Below are positions 1-6,800 of a stretch of DNA of 6,963 nt, one piece after another (positions within the stretch are counted from its first letter, which is position 1; each line of letters starts with the position of its first letter). Both the position numbers and the translations under genes were made by a program. The DNA is from Quisquiliibacterium sp. (GTDB lineage Bacteria; Pseudomonadota; Gammaproteobacteria; Burkholderiales; Burkholderiaceae_E), in contig JAURMJ010000218.1 of NCBI GenBank assembly GCA_030830765.1, positions 1 through 6,963 of the forward strand, written 5' to 3'. Under the pieces are notes generated by a model, which worked only from the letters and a program-made list of their open reading frames with translations, was not told the DNA's origin and did no database searches.

Positions 1-1170
1 ACCAACCGGATCAATACCCCGGAGGTCGCCGAACAGGTGCTGGCCGAGGGCGATGCGGACATGGTCTCCATGGCGCGGCCGTTCCTCGCCGATCCGGAGT
101 TCGTCAACAAGGCCGCCGCCGGTCACAGCGAGCGCATCAACACCTGCATCGGCTGCAACCAGGCCTGTCTGGACCACACCTTCAGCGGCAAGCTGACCAC
201 CTGCCTGGTCAATCCGCGTGCCTGCTACGAAACCGAGCTGAACTACATCCCCACTACCGCGGTGAAGAAGATCGCCGTCGTCGGTGCCGGGCCTGCGGGG
301 CTCGCCGCTGCGACCATCGCAGCCGAGCGCGGTCACGAGGTGACGCTGTTCGATTCGTCCGCCGAAATTGGCGGGCAATTCAATGTTGCCAAGCGGGTGC
401 CGGGCAAGGAGGAGTTCTACGAAACCCTGCGCTACTTCAAGAACCGCCTCGAAGAAACCGGAGTCGAGGTTCGTCTGAACACCCGCGCGACGGTGGAAGC
501 GCTGCTGGCCGGTGGCTTCGACGAGATCATCCTGGCGACCGGGATCGCGCCGCGAGTGCCGGCAAGTCCGGGGGTCGACCATCCGAAGGTGATTGGCTAC
601 CTGGATGCGATTCTGGAGCGCAAGCCGGTCGGCCAGCGCGTCGCGGTGATCGGCGCAGGCGGTATCGGCTTCGACGTGTCGGAATACATCACCCACGACG
701 GCGAATCCACCAGCCTGGATCGTGAAGCCTTCTGGAAGGAGTGGGGTATCGATCTCGGGCTGTCGGTGCGCGGCGGTATCGCCGGCATCCAGCCGGCTCC
801 GCATGCGCCCAAGCGTCAGGTCTATCTGCTGCAGCGCAAGAAGTCCAAGGTGGGTAACGGGCTGGGCAAGACCACTGGCTGGATCCACCGTACCGGACTG
901 AAGAACAAGCACGTGCAGATGCTCAATTCGGTCGAGTACCTGCAGATCGATGACGCCGGACTGCACATCCGCGTGGGCGAAGGCGAGTCGCAGGTACTGC
1001 CGGTGGATACGGTGATTCTCTGCGCCGGGCAGGAGCCGTTGCGTGAGCTGCAGGAAGGCCTTGAAGCCGCTGGTGTGCGGGTGCACCTGATTGGTGGCGC
1101 CGACGTCGCCGCCGAACTGGACGCCAAGCGCGCGATCAATCAGGGCTGCCGCCTGGCTGCGGCGCTCTAG
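1..1170 (+). CDS. fadH: NADPH-dependent 2,4-dienoyl-CoA reductase, C-terminal part (5' end outside window)
   Basis: FadH reduces 2,4-dienoyl-CoA with NADPH so that polyunsaturated fatty acids can enter beta-oxidation; it is a cytosolic protein carrying FMN, FAD and a 4Fe-4S cluster. The frame is open from base 1, giving 389 codons of a protein usually near 670-680 residues, so roughly the N-terminal 40% (most of the FMN TIM barrel and the catalytic Tyr/His) is missing here. The end of the barrel is visible (DMVSMARPFLADPEF). The Fe-S ligands follow as CX2CX3CX11C, with Cys codons at 145, 154, 166 and 202. A GAGPAG dinucleotide-binding loop for FAD lies at 283-300, and a second loop, GAGGIG, at 652-669 is expected to bind NADPH. 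The order barrel, Fe-S, two nucleotide-binding domains is the family layout. Related old-yellow-enzyme-like reductases share it, but similarity to FadH is strong throughout. It probably shares a transcript with the small gene 31 bases downstream. Confidence 0.93.
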   Translation, partial: TNRINTPEVAEQVLAEGDADMVSMARPFLADPEFVNKAAAGHSERINTCIGCNQACLDHTFSGKLTTCLVNPRACYETELNYIPTTAVKKIAVVGAGPAGLAAATIAAERGHEVTLFDSSAEIGGQFNVAKRVPGKEEFYETLRYFKNRLEETGVEVRLNTRATVEALLAGGFDEIILATGIAPRVPASPGVDHPKVIGYLDAILERKPVGQRVAVIGAGGIGFDVSEYITHDGESTSLDREAFWKEWGIDLGLSVRGGIAGIQPAPHAPKRQVYLLQRKKSKVGNGLGKTTGWIHRTGLKNKHVQMLNSVEYLQIDDAGLHIRVGEGESQVLPVDTVILCAGQEPLRELQEGLEAAGVRVHLIGGADVAAELDAKRAINQGCRLAAAL

Positions 1171-1201
1171 GCCATCGGCACATCCGCAAAGAGGATCACG
1201 C

Positions 1202-1624
1202 ATGGAAACTGCAATCGCGCTGCAACCGGGGGCTGCCAATAGCCTGCAGGCTTGGCACCGAATGATCGCTGAGCGAGACCTGAGCCGGCTGCCGGAGCTG
1301 CTGCATCCGCAGGCGGTGTTTCGCTCGCCGATGGCTCACACGCCGTATGAGGGGGCAGCGACGGTGAATCTGATCCTCAACACCGTGCTGCAGGTTTTCG
1401 AGGACTTCCGCTACCACCGTGAGCTGGCCAGCGCCCAGGGTGCGGATGTAGTCCTCGAGTTCAGCGCCCGGGTGGGTGACCGTGAGCTCAAGGGCATCGA
1501 CATGATCCGCTTCGATGACGAAGGGAAGATTGTCGAATTCGAGGTCATGATCCGGCCCATGAGTGGCTTGCAGGCCCTGGGCGACGAGATGAAGCGACGT
1601 CTCGCTGCCTACCGCGGCAAGTGA
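1202..1624 (+). CDS. Small NTF2/SnoaL-like fold protein of unknown function
   Basis: A 140-residue protein with the size and pattern of the NTF2-like (SnoaL-type) cone-fold superfamily, which includes small isomerases, cyclases and ligand-binding proteins. An N-terminal helix (about residues 14-25, SLQAWHRMIAERD) leads into LPELLHPQAVFRSPM, the family pattern in which an early helix is followed by a strand lining the pocket. The C-terminal half alternates strands, ending in the conserved-looking stretch GIDMIRFDDEGKIVEFEVMIRP at residues 98-119. No signal peptide or membrane segment is seen. The ATG at 1202 is preferred over upstream starts, which overlap fadH, because AAAGAGGA (1188-1195) sits 7 bases before it. 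Position after fadH suggests co-transcription and perhaps a role with lipid or CoA metabolites, but substrate and activity cannot be read from the sequence. Confidence 0.8.
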   Translation: METAIALQPGAANSLQAWHRMIAERDLSRLPELLHPQAVFRSPMAHTPYEGAATVNLILNTVLQVFEDFRYHRELASAQGADVVLEFSARVGDRELKGIDMIRFDDEGKIVEFEVMIRPMSGLQALGDEMKRRLAAYRGK

Positions 1625-1651
1625 TTTAGCTAAGCTCATCGCAAATCCGCT

Positions 1652-1674
1652 GGGCGCCTGGTCGAACGGCGTCC
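1652..1674 (+). other. GC-rich hairpin after the NTF2-like gene
   Basis: GGGCGCC (1652-1658) can pair with GGCGTCC (1668-1674) with one G-U pair and a 9-base loop, starting 28 bases after the stop of the NTF2-like gene. No T-tract follows, so it is not a classical intrinsic terminator. It may stabilise the 3' end of the fadH transcript or be chance in GC-rich DNA. Confidence 0.3.
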
Positions 1675-1705
1675 GATGCGGCGACTCCCTGCCAACCCAG
1701 TCACA

Positions 1706-1733
1706 TTGCCTGCGCGAACATTTCCCCTAAACT
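1706..1733 (+). promoter_or_regulatory. Likely sigma70-type promoter for the coiled-coil/PLP enzyme/CNBD-rhodanese run
   Basis: A -35-like TTGCCT (1706-1711) and a -10-like TAAACT (1728-1733) are separated by 16 bases, each matching the consensus at four of six positions. The region is locally AT-richer than its surroundings and is the best candidate in the 196-base gap. Transcription would begin near 1740, leaving a leader of about 80 bases before the ATG at 1821. This suggests the three genes downstream form a unit separate from fadH. The rest of the gap (1625-1820) shows no convincing small gene. Confidence 0.5.
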
Positions 1734-1820
1734 TGCGGCACCAACGGGACGACGGCATCGGATGGCCGCTCGTTCCGCTAATCGCTGGCTCGCAGTTGCG
1801 GGCGATAAAGGAAATCGAGC

Positions 1821-3179
1821 ATGCAGAACAAACCGCAGATGGTCGAAGCCGTCCTGTTCTTCAATGAGGGCTCCATCTGCAAGGAAATGCTGTATCCCGA
1901 ATTCGAAGCGGTGCTGGATGGGGTGGTCGCGCTACCCGAGTTCGCAGACCGCCAGATGCATGCTGTCTACGTAATGATCAATCCGCGGCTGCAGGTGCGC
2001 GCCGCGGTGTTTTTCTGTCTCGACTTCAATGATGACGGCTCTGCCGACGCCGGTTGGAACATTCCCCTGCGTCAGTTGGCCGAGCGTACCGGGCGTGGTC
2101 CGGACATGGGGGCCGGACCGATTCGCCTGGCCTGCCGCAGCCAGTGCCCGGTCTCCTGGCACCAGATGCACATGTGGGACCCTAAAGTTGGTCCCGAACG
2201 CAATGATCTGGTTGTGTTGCGCGAGACCATCAAGCGCAACCAGCTCGGTCTGCTGGTCGAAGAGGAGACGCCTCAGGCCGTACCTGCGGAACGTCTGCAG
2301 ATGGTCGCCGAAGACACCTGGTATGCAGCCGAGGCCGGCAAGGACGCAGCTGCGAAATGTTCCGAAAGCCATGAGCGTGAACAGCGGCAGAAGGCTGCGC
2401 TGCTGATCAAGCAACAGCGCCAACGCATTACCAACCTCGAGCGTCTGCGCGAAGAAGACGCGCTCAAGCTCACGGCTGCCGCGGAGAAGGAACGCAAGGC
2501 ACAGCAGGAGGAGATCCGCGCGCTGCAGCAGAAATTGCAACAGCAGACCGAGCTGAACGCTAGCCTGCATGCGCAGATGACTGCCCAGGGCGAGAGTTTC
2601 CAGAAAGCGCGTGAGGAAATGAGCAAGCAGCTGCGTACGCTGGAGGTCAGCGGTCGGGTTGAGATCGGCGCCGCCCGGGAGCAGTTCGAGCATGAAGCCC
2701 AGGCCCGTATCGCGGCGGCGATTGCGGAGTACAAGGAGCAGGTGGCGATCCGCGATGTCGAGCTGGCCTACCGCAACGAACTGGATGCACAGCTGGAAGA
2801 GGAAATCCAGCGGCTCAAGGCCGAGTGCGAAACGCTGCGCCACAGCGGTGACCGGGTGCTGGAGGAACTGTCTCGACAAGGGGTCGTGTTCATGGCCTAC
2901 CACCCGGGTGCCGGGCATCTGACGATCGCATTGCAGGACCTGGCCCGCTACCGCGCCAATCCTCTGGCTTATGCTGCTGCCAAGTGCTTTGTCTCCGAGG
3001 AGCAGTACCGACAGTGGCTGGAGCATTATCAGAAGCCGGCCTGCGTCGCGGCGCTTTCCAGCGGTGAGCGTTGCGCGATGCCCCTGGACAAGATCGATGC
3101 GCCGAGTCGCTTCGTGATCGGCGAATCCAACTGCTGCGCCCGGCACCGCAAGGAAGACCGGCAGCGCACCGGCAGCTGA
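1821..3179 (+). CDS. Coiled-coil protein with Cys/His clusters in N- and C-terminal domains, function unknown
   Basis: I do not recognise a characterised family. The 452-residue product has three parts. Residues 1-150 look globular (VEAVLFFNEGSICKEMLYPEFEAVL at the start) and contain C105, C109, H114 and H117, a possible metal site. Residues about 180-350 are rich in Glu, Lys, Arg, Gln and Ala with few Pro or Gly, consistent with a long coiled coil. Residues 352-442 form a second compact domain with C408, C418, C438, C439 and H442, spaced like a zinc-binding knuckle. No signal peptide or membrane helix is seen, so it is probably cytoplasmic. Coiled-coil proteins of this type are easily labelled as chromosome-partitioning or SMC-like, but there is no Walker A motif here, so an ATPase label would be wrong. 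The start is set by AAAGGAA (1807-1813) before ATG 1821. It is the first gene of a close run, ending 5 bases before the PLP enzyme. Confidence 0.85.
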   Translation: MQNKPQMVEAVLFFNEGSICKEMLYPEFEAVLDGVVALPEFADRQMHAVYVMINPRLQVRAAVFFCLDFNDDGSADAGWNIPLRQLAERTGRGPDMGAGPIRLACRSQCPVSWHQMHMWDPKVGPERNDLVVLRETIKRNQLGLLVEEETPQAVPAERLQMVAEDTWYAAEAGKDAAAKCSESHEREQRQKAALLIKQQRQRITNLERLREEDALKLTAAAEKERKAQQEEIRALQQKLQQQTELNASLHAQMTAQGESFQKAREEMSKQLRTLEVSGRVEIGAAREQFEHEAQARIAAAIAEYKEQVAIRDVELAYRNELDAQLEEEIQRLKAECETLRHSGDRVLEELSRQGVVFMAYHPGAGHLTIALQDLARYRANPLAYAAAKCFVSEEQYRQWLEHYQKPACVAALSSGERCAMPLDKIDAPSRFVIGESNCCARHRKEDRQRTGS

Positions 3180-3184
3180 GCGGT

Positions 3185-4135
3185 TTGTCCTCCGTTCAAT
3201 CCGATCTCGGCTTCGATGCTCCGCTGATCCTGCAGCCGCTGTCATTGGACTGGCTCGCGCGCAGCGGGGTCGAGGTTGCGGTGCTGCGGCTCGATCTGCT
3301 GGATCCCGAGCTGTCCGGCAACAAGTGGTTCAAATTGGTAAAGCATCTCGATGCAGCGCGTTCTGTCGCTGCGCCGGGGCTGATCAGTCTCGGCGGCCCG
3401 CACTCCAATCATCTGCATGCGCTGGCTGCAGCCGGCCGCCGACTCGGCCTGCCTACTGTCGGCCTGCTGCGCGGCCATGAGCAGGTAACGCCAACGGTCG
3501 CCGATCTACGTGGCTGGGGCATGCAGCTGCATTGGCTCGGCTACGCAGGGTACCGGGAGCGCAATCTGCCTTCCTTCTGGACGCCATGGCGAGCGCGATA
3601 TCCAGGTTTCTACTGCATCCCTGAAGGTGGCGGCGGTTTGCCCGGCGCCCTAGGGTGCGCCGGGCTTGTTCCGAGAGTGGAGTCCGCGCTCGCGTCGCTC
3701 GGCTGGAAGGACTACGACGCGCTCTGGCTGGCCGCCGGCACCGGGACGACGCTGGCAGGTCTGGTCATCGGCGAGGCAGGTAGGCATCGGGTGTTCGGCG
3801 CGCTGGCAGGGCCGCCTTCCCACGCCGTCGATGCCGGCGTCGCCAACTTGCTCGCGCAAGCCGGTATGGCGTCCAGCGGCTATGAACTGCTGGACGCCAG
3901 TCGTGGCGGATTTGGTCGCTTCGACAGGGAGTTGGCGCAGTTCATTCTCGATACCGAGCGCCAGGGTGGCGTGCCGCTCGATCCGATATACACTGCAAAG
4001 ACCATGATGGCATTGCGCCTTTATGTCGAGCGCGGTTATTTTCCCGCCGGCACGCGGCTGATATTCGTCCATACCGGTGGACTGCAAGGGCGCCGTGCTG
4101 CTCAGGGCCAGCTGCAGAAGCTGATTGACGGATAG
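3185..4135 (+). CDS. PLP-dependent ACC deaminase/D-cysteine desulfhydrase family enzyme, D-cysteine desulfhydrase-like
   Basis: A 316-residue fold-type II PLP enzyme. The cofactor lysine is K47 in LSGNKWFKL; S74-N75-H76 in GGPHSNHLHALA matches the family's Ser-Asn substrate/carboxylate motif; AAGTGTT (183-189) is the phosphate-binding loop; FVHTGGLQGRRA ends the conserved core. ACC deaminases carry Glu (295) and Leu (322) at positions that here are T270 (DPIYTAKT) and T297 (HTGG). Plant and bacterial D-cysteine desulfhydrases carry Ser/Thr there, so release of pyruvate, ammonia and sulfide from D-cysteine is more likely than ACC breakdown; another small D-amino acid substrate is possible. The start is taken as TTG 3185, 5 bases after the preceding stop: the first in-frame ATG encodes residue 113, far past K47. 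The ribosome binding site is weak, so translational coupling to the upstream gene is likely. Confidence 0.88.
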   Translation: MSSVQSDLGFDAPLILQPLSLDWLARSGVEVAVLRLDLLDPELSGNKWFKLVKHLDAARSVAAPGLISLGGPHSNHLHALAAAGRRLGLPTVGLLRGHEQVTPTVADLRGWGMQLHWLGYAGYRERNLPSFWTPWRARYPGFYCIPEGGGGLPGALGCAGLVPRVESALASLGWKDYDALWLAAGTGTTLAGLVIGEAGRHRVFGALAGPPSHAVDAGVANLLAQAGMASSGYELLDASRGGFGRFDRELAQFILDTERQGGVPLDPIYTAKTMMALRLYVERGYFPAGTRLIFVHTGGLQGRRAAQGQLQKLIDG

Positions 4136-4153
4136 ACGTTTGGATTTTGTCGG

Positions 4154-5257
4154 ATGAACAAACCGCTGCACCCCGATCAGCTGCGTAATCTGGTCCCGCT
4201 CAATGGCTTGTCGCCACGCCAGTTGTGGGAGCTTCGTGTGCGCATAGTGCCGCTCGCGCTTGCGCCTGGGCAGTTGCTCGACCTTGTTGATGAGCTGAGT
4301 TCGAAACGTCATTACCTGATGTCGGGCAGCCTGCTGTTGACCGATCACGACGGGCAGCAAACGCGGCTGGTGGCGGGCACATCGGCTGCTCTACACAGCC
4401 TTGCTGCGGGCCGCCTGCTGGAGGCGAGGGCGCTGGATGACTGCCAGCTGCTGACGGTGGACAGCGCGGAGTTGGAGCGGCTGCTGTCCTGGCGCCAAGC
4501 CCTGCAAGATGTGCTGCTGCAGCTGTCGATGGAGGGCGAGGACGGGGAGTGGCTGGAGCGCCTGCTGGAGAATCCGCTGTTCGCCCAGGTTCCACCGGCA
4601 AATATTCGCAGCATGCTCAGCCGCCTCGTGGAGATCGAAGTATCCGCCGGGCAAACCCTGTTACGTGAAGGGGAAGCCGGAGACTGCTGCTATTTCCTCA
4701 AGAGCGGCGGCGCGCAGGTCCTGAAGGCTTCCGGCAGCGGTGAGCAGCTGTTGGCCGAGCTGGAACCCGGAGCCTGTTTCGGTGAAGAGGCGCTGCTCGA
4801 AGAGCGACCGCGTAATGCCAGTGTCGCGATGGTTGAGGACGGTCGGGTGCTCCGCCTGGCGCGGGCGGACTTTCTCGAGCTGCTCAAGGCACCGGTGGTT
4901 GGCGAAGTCGATCTGGATGGCGTGGCTGATCTGCTGGCGTGCGGTGCGCAGTGGCTGGATGTGCGTCTGCTTGATGATTACGAGCAGGGCCATGCCATGC
5001 AGGCGCTGCACATGCCGCTGCACCTGCTGCGTTTGAAAACCCGTTTGCTGGACCCGCAGCGGCCCTACCTTTGCTATTGCGAAAGCGGCAAGCGCAGCGC
5101 CAACGCGGTGTTCCTACTGACGCAGCTCGGCTTCACCGCCTATGCGCTGCGTGGTGGACTCGACGCACTTGGTACCGAGGACCGCGCTGCGCTGCTTTGG
5201 GAGTGTGGCACGGGTTACCTGGCGCGCTCTGATGGCCGAATCGAACGCAGCCTATGA
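4154..5257 (+). CDS. Cyclic-nucleotide-binding-domain protein fused to a C-terminal rhodanese domain
   Basis: A 367-residue, apparently soluble protein. Residues about 140-245 form a cyclic-nucleotide-binding (CRP-like sensor) domain: LFAQVPPANIRSMLSRLVEIEVSAG, then GEAGDCCYFLKSGGAQV, then the phosphate-binding cassette FGEEALLEERPRNAS with E211 and R220 where ligand-binding residues are expected. Residues about 15-115 repeat the same outline (LNGLSPRQLWELRVRIVPLALAPGQ, then HYLMSGSLLL) but lack the cassette, so they look like a degenerate second copy. Residues about 250-345 are a rhodanese domain with LDVR at 268-271 and the active-site loop C309-E-S-G-K-R314, an intact CxxGxR that could carry a persulfide. 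There is no DNA-binding helix-turn-helix, so it is not a CRP-type regulator. The ATG at 4154 lies 18 bases after the PLP enzyme; no strong ribosome binding site precedes it. Ligand and sulfur acceptor are unknown. Confidence 0.88.
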   Translation: MNKPLHPDQLRNLVPLNGLSPRQLWELRVRIVPLALAPGQLLDLVDELSSKRHYLMSGSLLLTDHDGQQTRLVAGTSAALHSLAAGRLLEARALDDCQLLTVDSAELERLLSWRQALQDVLLQLSMEGEDGEWLERLLENPLFAQVPPANIRSMLSRLVEIEVSAGQTLLREGEAGDCCYFLKSGGAQVLKASGSGEQLLAELEPGACFGEEALLEERPRNASVAMVEDGRVLRLARADFLELLKAPVVGEVDLDGVADLLACGAQWLDVRLLDDYEQGHAMQALHMPLHLLRLKTRLLDPQRPYLCYCESGKRSANAVFLLTQLGFTAYALRGGLDALGTEDRAALLWECGTGYLARSDGRIERSL

Positions 5258-5283
5258 TCCGCGCCGCCCCATCCCGACCTTTG

Positions 5284-6678
5284 TCAGACGGCTGCCCTGC
5301 GAAGCGCAGTGTGCCGACGAATCTCGCGTCGGGCGCTGCGGGCCAGGCGCACGCTGAGCAACAGAGCTGCGCAGCTCAGGCCGGCGATCAGGCCTTGCCA
5401 TAGACCGGCAGGCCCACTGGCGGCGCCGAGGTGGTCGGTCAGGCCGATCAGATAGCCCAACGGCAAACCGATCCCCCAGTAGGCGAAGAGGGTGTAGACC
5501 ATCGTCATGCGGGTGTCCTGATAGCCGCGCAACGCGCCAGCAGCCGTGACCTGAACCACATCGGAGAACTGGAACAGCGCGGCGTAGAGGAATAGGCTGG
5601 CAGCGACGGCGACCACGGCCGGATCAGGGGTATAGATCCGCGCGATCTGCTCGCTGAACAGCAGCATGGCGCTGGCGGAAAAGCAGGCATATACCAGGGC
5701 GGCGCCGATCCCGACGCCGGCGACAAAGCGAGCGTCGCGTGGAGCGTTGCGGCCCAGCTCCTGACCAATGCGCACGGTCACCGCCATACCCAGCGACAGT
5801 GGAATCATGAAGATCAGCGACGTGAAGTTCAGTGCGATCTGGTGACCGGCGACGACCGTTGCCCCGAGGGCGCCGATCAGCAGGGCGATCACCGAGAAGA
5901 TGCTGGCCTCGGCGAACACCGCGACCCCGATTGGTACGCCGACCGAAAGCAGATGACGCAGCATCGGCCAGCGTGGCCATTCGAAGTGGGAAAACAGCTG
6001 ACTGGCCTGATAGGCCGGTGCGCGCTTAACCCAGACGCTCATCGCCACCAACATGAACAGCATTACCAATGCCGTGGAAACGCCGCAACCGACGCCGCCC
6101 ATCGCCGGCACGCCGAACTTGCCGTAGATGAACACATAGTTCAGCGGAATGTTCAGCAGCAGGCCGAGGATACCGATCACCATGCTTGGCCGCGGATGGC
6201 CCAGCCCGTCGCTGAAACAGCGCAGCACTTGATACAGAGCGACAGCGGGAAATCCGCAGGCGACAGCGCGCAGGTAGTCCATGGTCGGCTCGACCAGGGC
6301 CGGTTCGACACGCATCAGATGCAGGACGGGCTCTGCGTTCCACATCAATGATGCACTGAGCACACCGATGCCGCCGCCCATCCACAACGCCTGGCGAACC
6401 AGCGGGCCGATTTCGCCATGCCGTCCTGCGCCGAAGCGCTGCGCGACGTTCGGCGTGGTCGCCAGGGTGATTCCGCAGACGAGCAGATAGACCGGCACCC
6501 AGATCGAGTTGCCTAGTGCGACGGCGGCCAGGTCCTGCGGGCTTACGCGTCCGGCCATAACGGTATCGACGAAACCCATCGCCGTGCTGGCCAGCTGGGC
6601 GATCATCATGGGTAGGGCAAGGGCAAAGAGGGTGCGCAATTCGAGGCGGACCCGTCTGAGTCTGAGCTCAGTGGGCAT
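5284..6678 (-). CDS. MATE-family multidrug efflux transporter, NorM/PmpM type
   Basis: A 464-residue inner-membrane exporter expected to expel cationic drugs and dyes in exchange for sodium ions or protons. Length and pattern fit the 12-helix MATE fold: hydrophobic segments run through the protein, with the first at about residues 17-35 and the last at about 425-445. Three acidic residues that matter in the Vibrio cholerae NorM (D36, E255, D371) have counterparts with nearly the same numbering: D38 in MGFVDTVMAGR, E257 in GVAVFAEASIF and D373 in FQFSDVVQVTAAGALRG. The N-terminal and C-terminal halves both carry the family's P-x-G/A-rich helices. The C-terminus is strongly basic (RSARREIRRHTALRR). 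The start at 6678 has GGAA (6688-6691, minus strand) 9 bases upstream. The gene converges on the rhodanese gene with a 26-base gap and diverges from pdxB. Among Pseudomonas genes it could correspond to pmpM or a paralogue, so no symbol is given. Confidence 0.93.
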   Translation of the reverse strand: MPTELRLRRVRLELRTLFALALPMMIAQLASTAMGFVDTVMAGRVSPQDLAAVALGNSIWVPVYLLVCGITLATTPNVAQRFGAGRHGEIGPLVRQALWMGGGIGVLSASLMWNAEPVLHLMRVEPALVEPTMDYLRAVACGFPAVALYQVLRCFSDGLGHPRPSMVIGILGLLLNIPLNYVFIYGKFGVPAMGGVGCGVSTALVMLFMLVAMSVWVKRAPAYQASQLFSHFEWPRWPMLRHLLSVGVPIGVAVFAEASIFSVIALLIGALGATVVAGHQIALNFTSLIFMIPLSLGMAVTVRIGQELGRNAPRDARFVAGVGIGAALVYACFSASAMLLFSEQIARIYTPDPAVVAVAASLFLYAALFQFSDVVQVTAAGALRGYQDTRMTMVYTLFAYWGIGLPLGYLIGLTDHLGAASGPAGLWQGLIAGLSCAALLLSVRLARSARREIRRHTALRRAAV

Positions 6679-6693
6679 TACTGGGCGTTCCGG

Positions 6694-6703
6694 TTGTATA
6701 CAA
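6694..6703. promoter_or_regulatory. Perfect 10-base palindrome TTGTATACAA, possible operator
   Basis: TTGTATACAA is its own reverse complement and lies 15 bases upstream of the MATE start codon, next to its ribosome binding site. The half-site resembles operators of FadR/GntR-type repressors (TnGTnnnACnA style). It could instead be an AT-rich core promoter element. No regulator gene is in the window. Confidence 0.35.
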
Positions 6704-6743
6704 GAAGCGCGCTAGTCTACGCCGCGTGGCTACGCTCAGGAAG

Positions 6744-6773
6744 GCGGCAAAGCAGTGGCAAGCCGTCTAGAAT
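6744..6773 (+). promoter_or_regulatory. Likely pdxB promoter
   Basis: TAGAAT (6768-6773) matches the sigma70 -10 consensus at five of six positions. The -35 region is weak: GCGGCA (6744-6749) at 18-base spacing matches at three. Transcription would start near 6780, about 20 bases before the pdxB ATG, a short leader with the ribosome binding site inside it. Confidence 0.45.
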
Positions 6774-6800
6774 GTGGGCCCCCCTCACCGGAGCCGTGCA

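Noticed and set aside
1676..1867. Short plus-strand open frames in the 1625-1820 gap that could encode a leader peptide.
   Set aside because: They have no convincing ribosome binding site, run into the coiled-coil gene in other frames and resemble no known peptide.
1932..3245. A 437-codon open frame on the minus strand, opposite the coiled-coil gene.
   Set aside because: It is almost entirely antisense to a frame with a good ribosome binding site, promoter and coherent domain structure. Its translation shows no recognisable fold and is rich in Leu and Arg, as expected from antisense reading of a Glu/Lys/Gln-rich coiled coil in GC-rich DNA.
3650..4360. A 236-codon minus-strand open frame across the end of the PLP enzyme and the start of the CNBD-rhodanese gene.
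   Set aside because: It runs antisense through two clearly recognised genes and has no family motif.
5258..5309. Possible bidirectional terminator between the convergent CNBD-rhodanese and MATE genes, including the small repeat CTGCG-AAG-CGCAG at 5297-5309.
   Set aside because: The stem is only 5 base pairs, lies inside the MATE coding sequence and has no T-tract on either strand; the 26-base gap itself holds no hairpin.
5842..6351. A 169-codon plus-strand open frame inside the MATE gene region.
   Set aside because: It is antisense to conserved MATE helices; its polar, His/Gln-rich translation is a shadow of the hydrophobic codons on the other strand.
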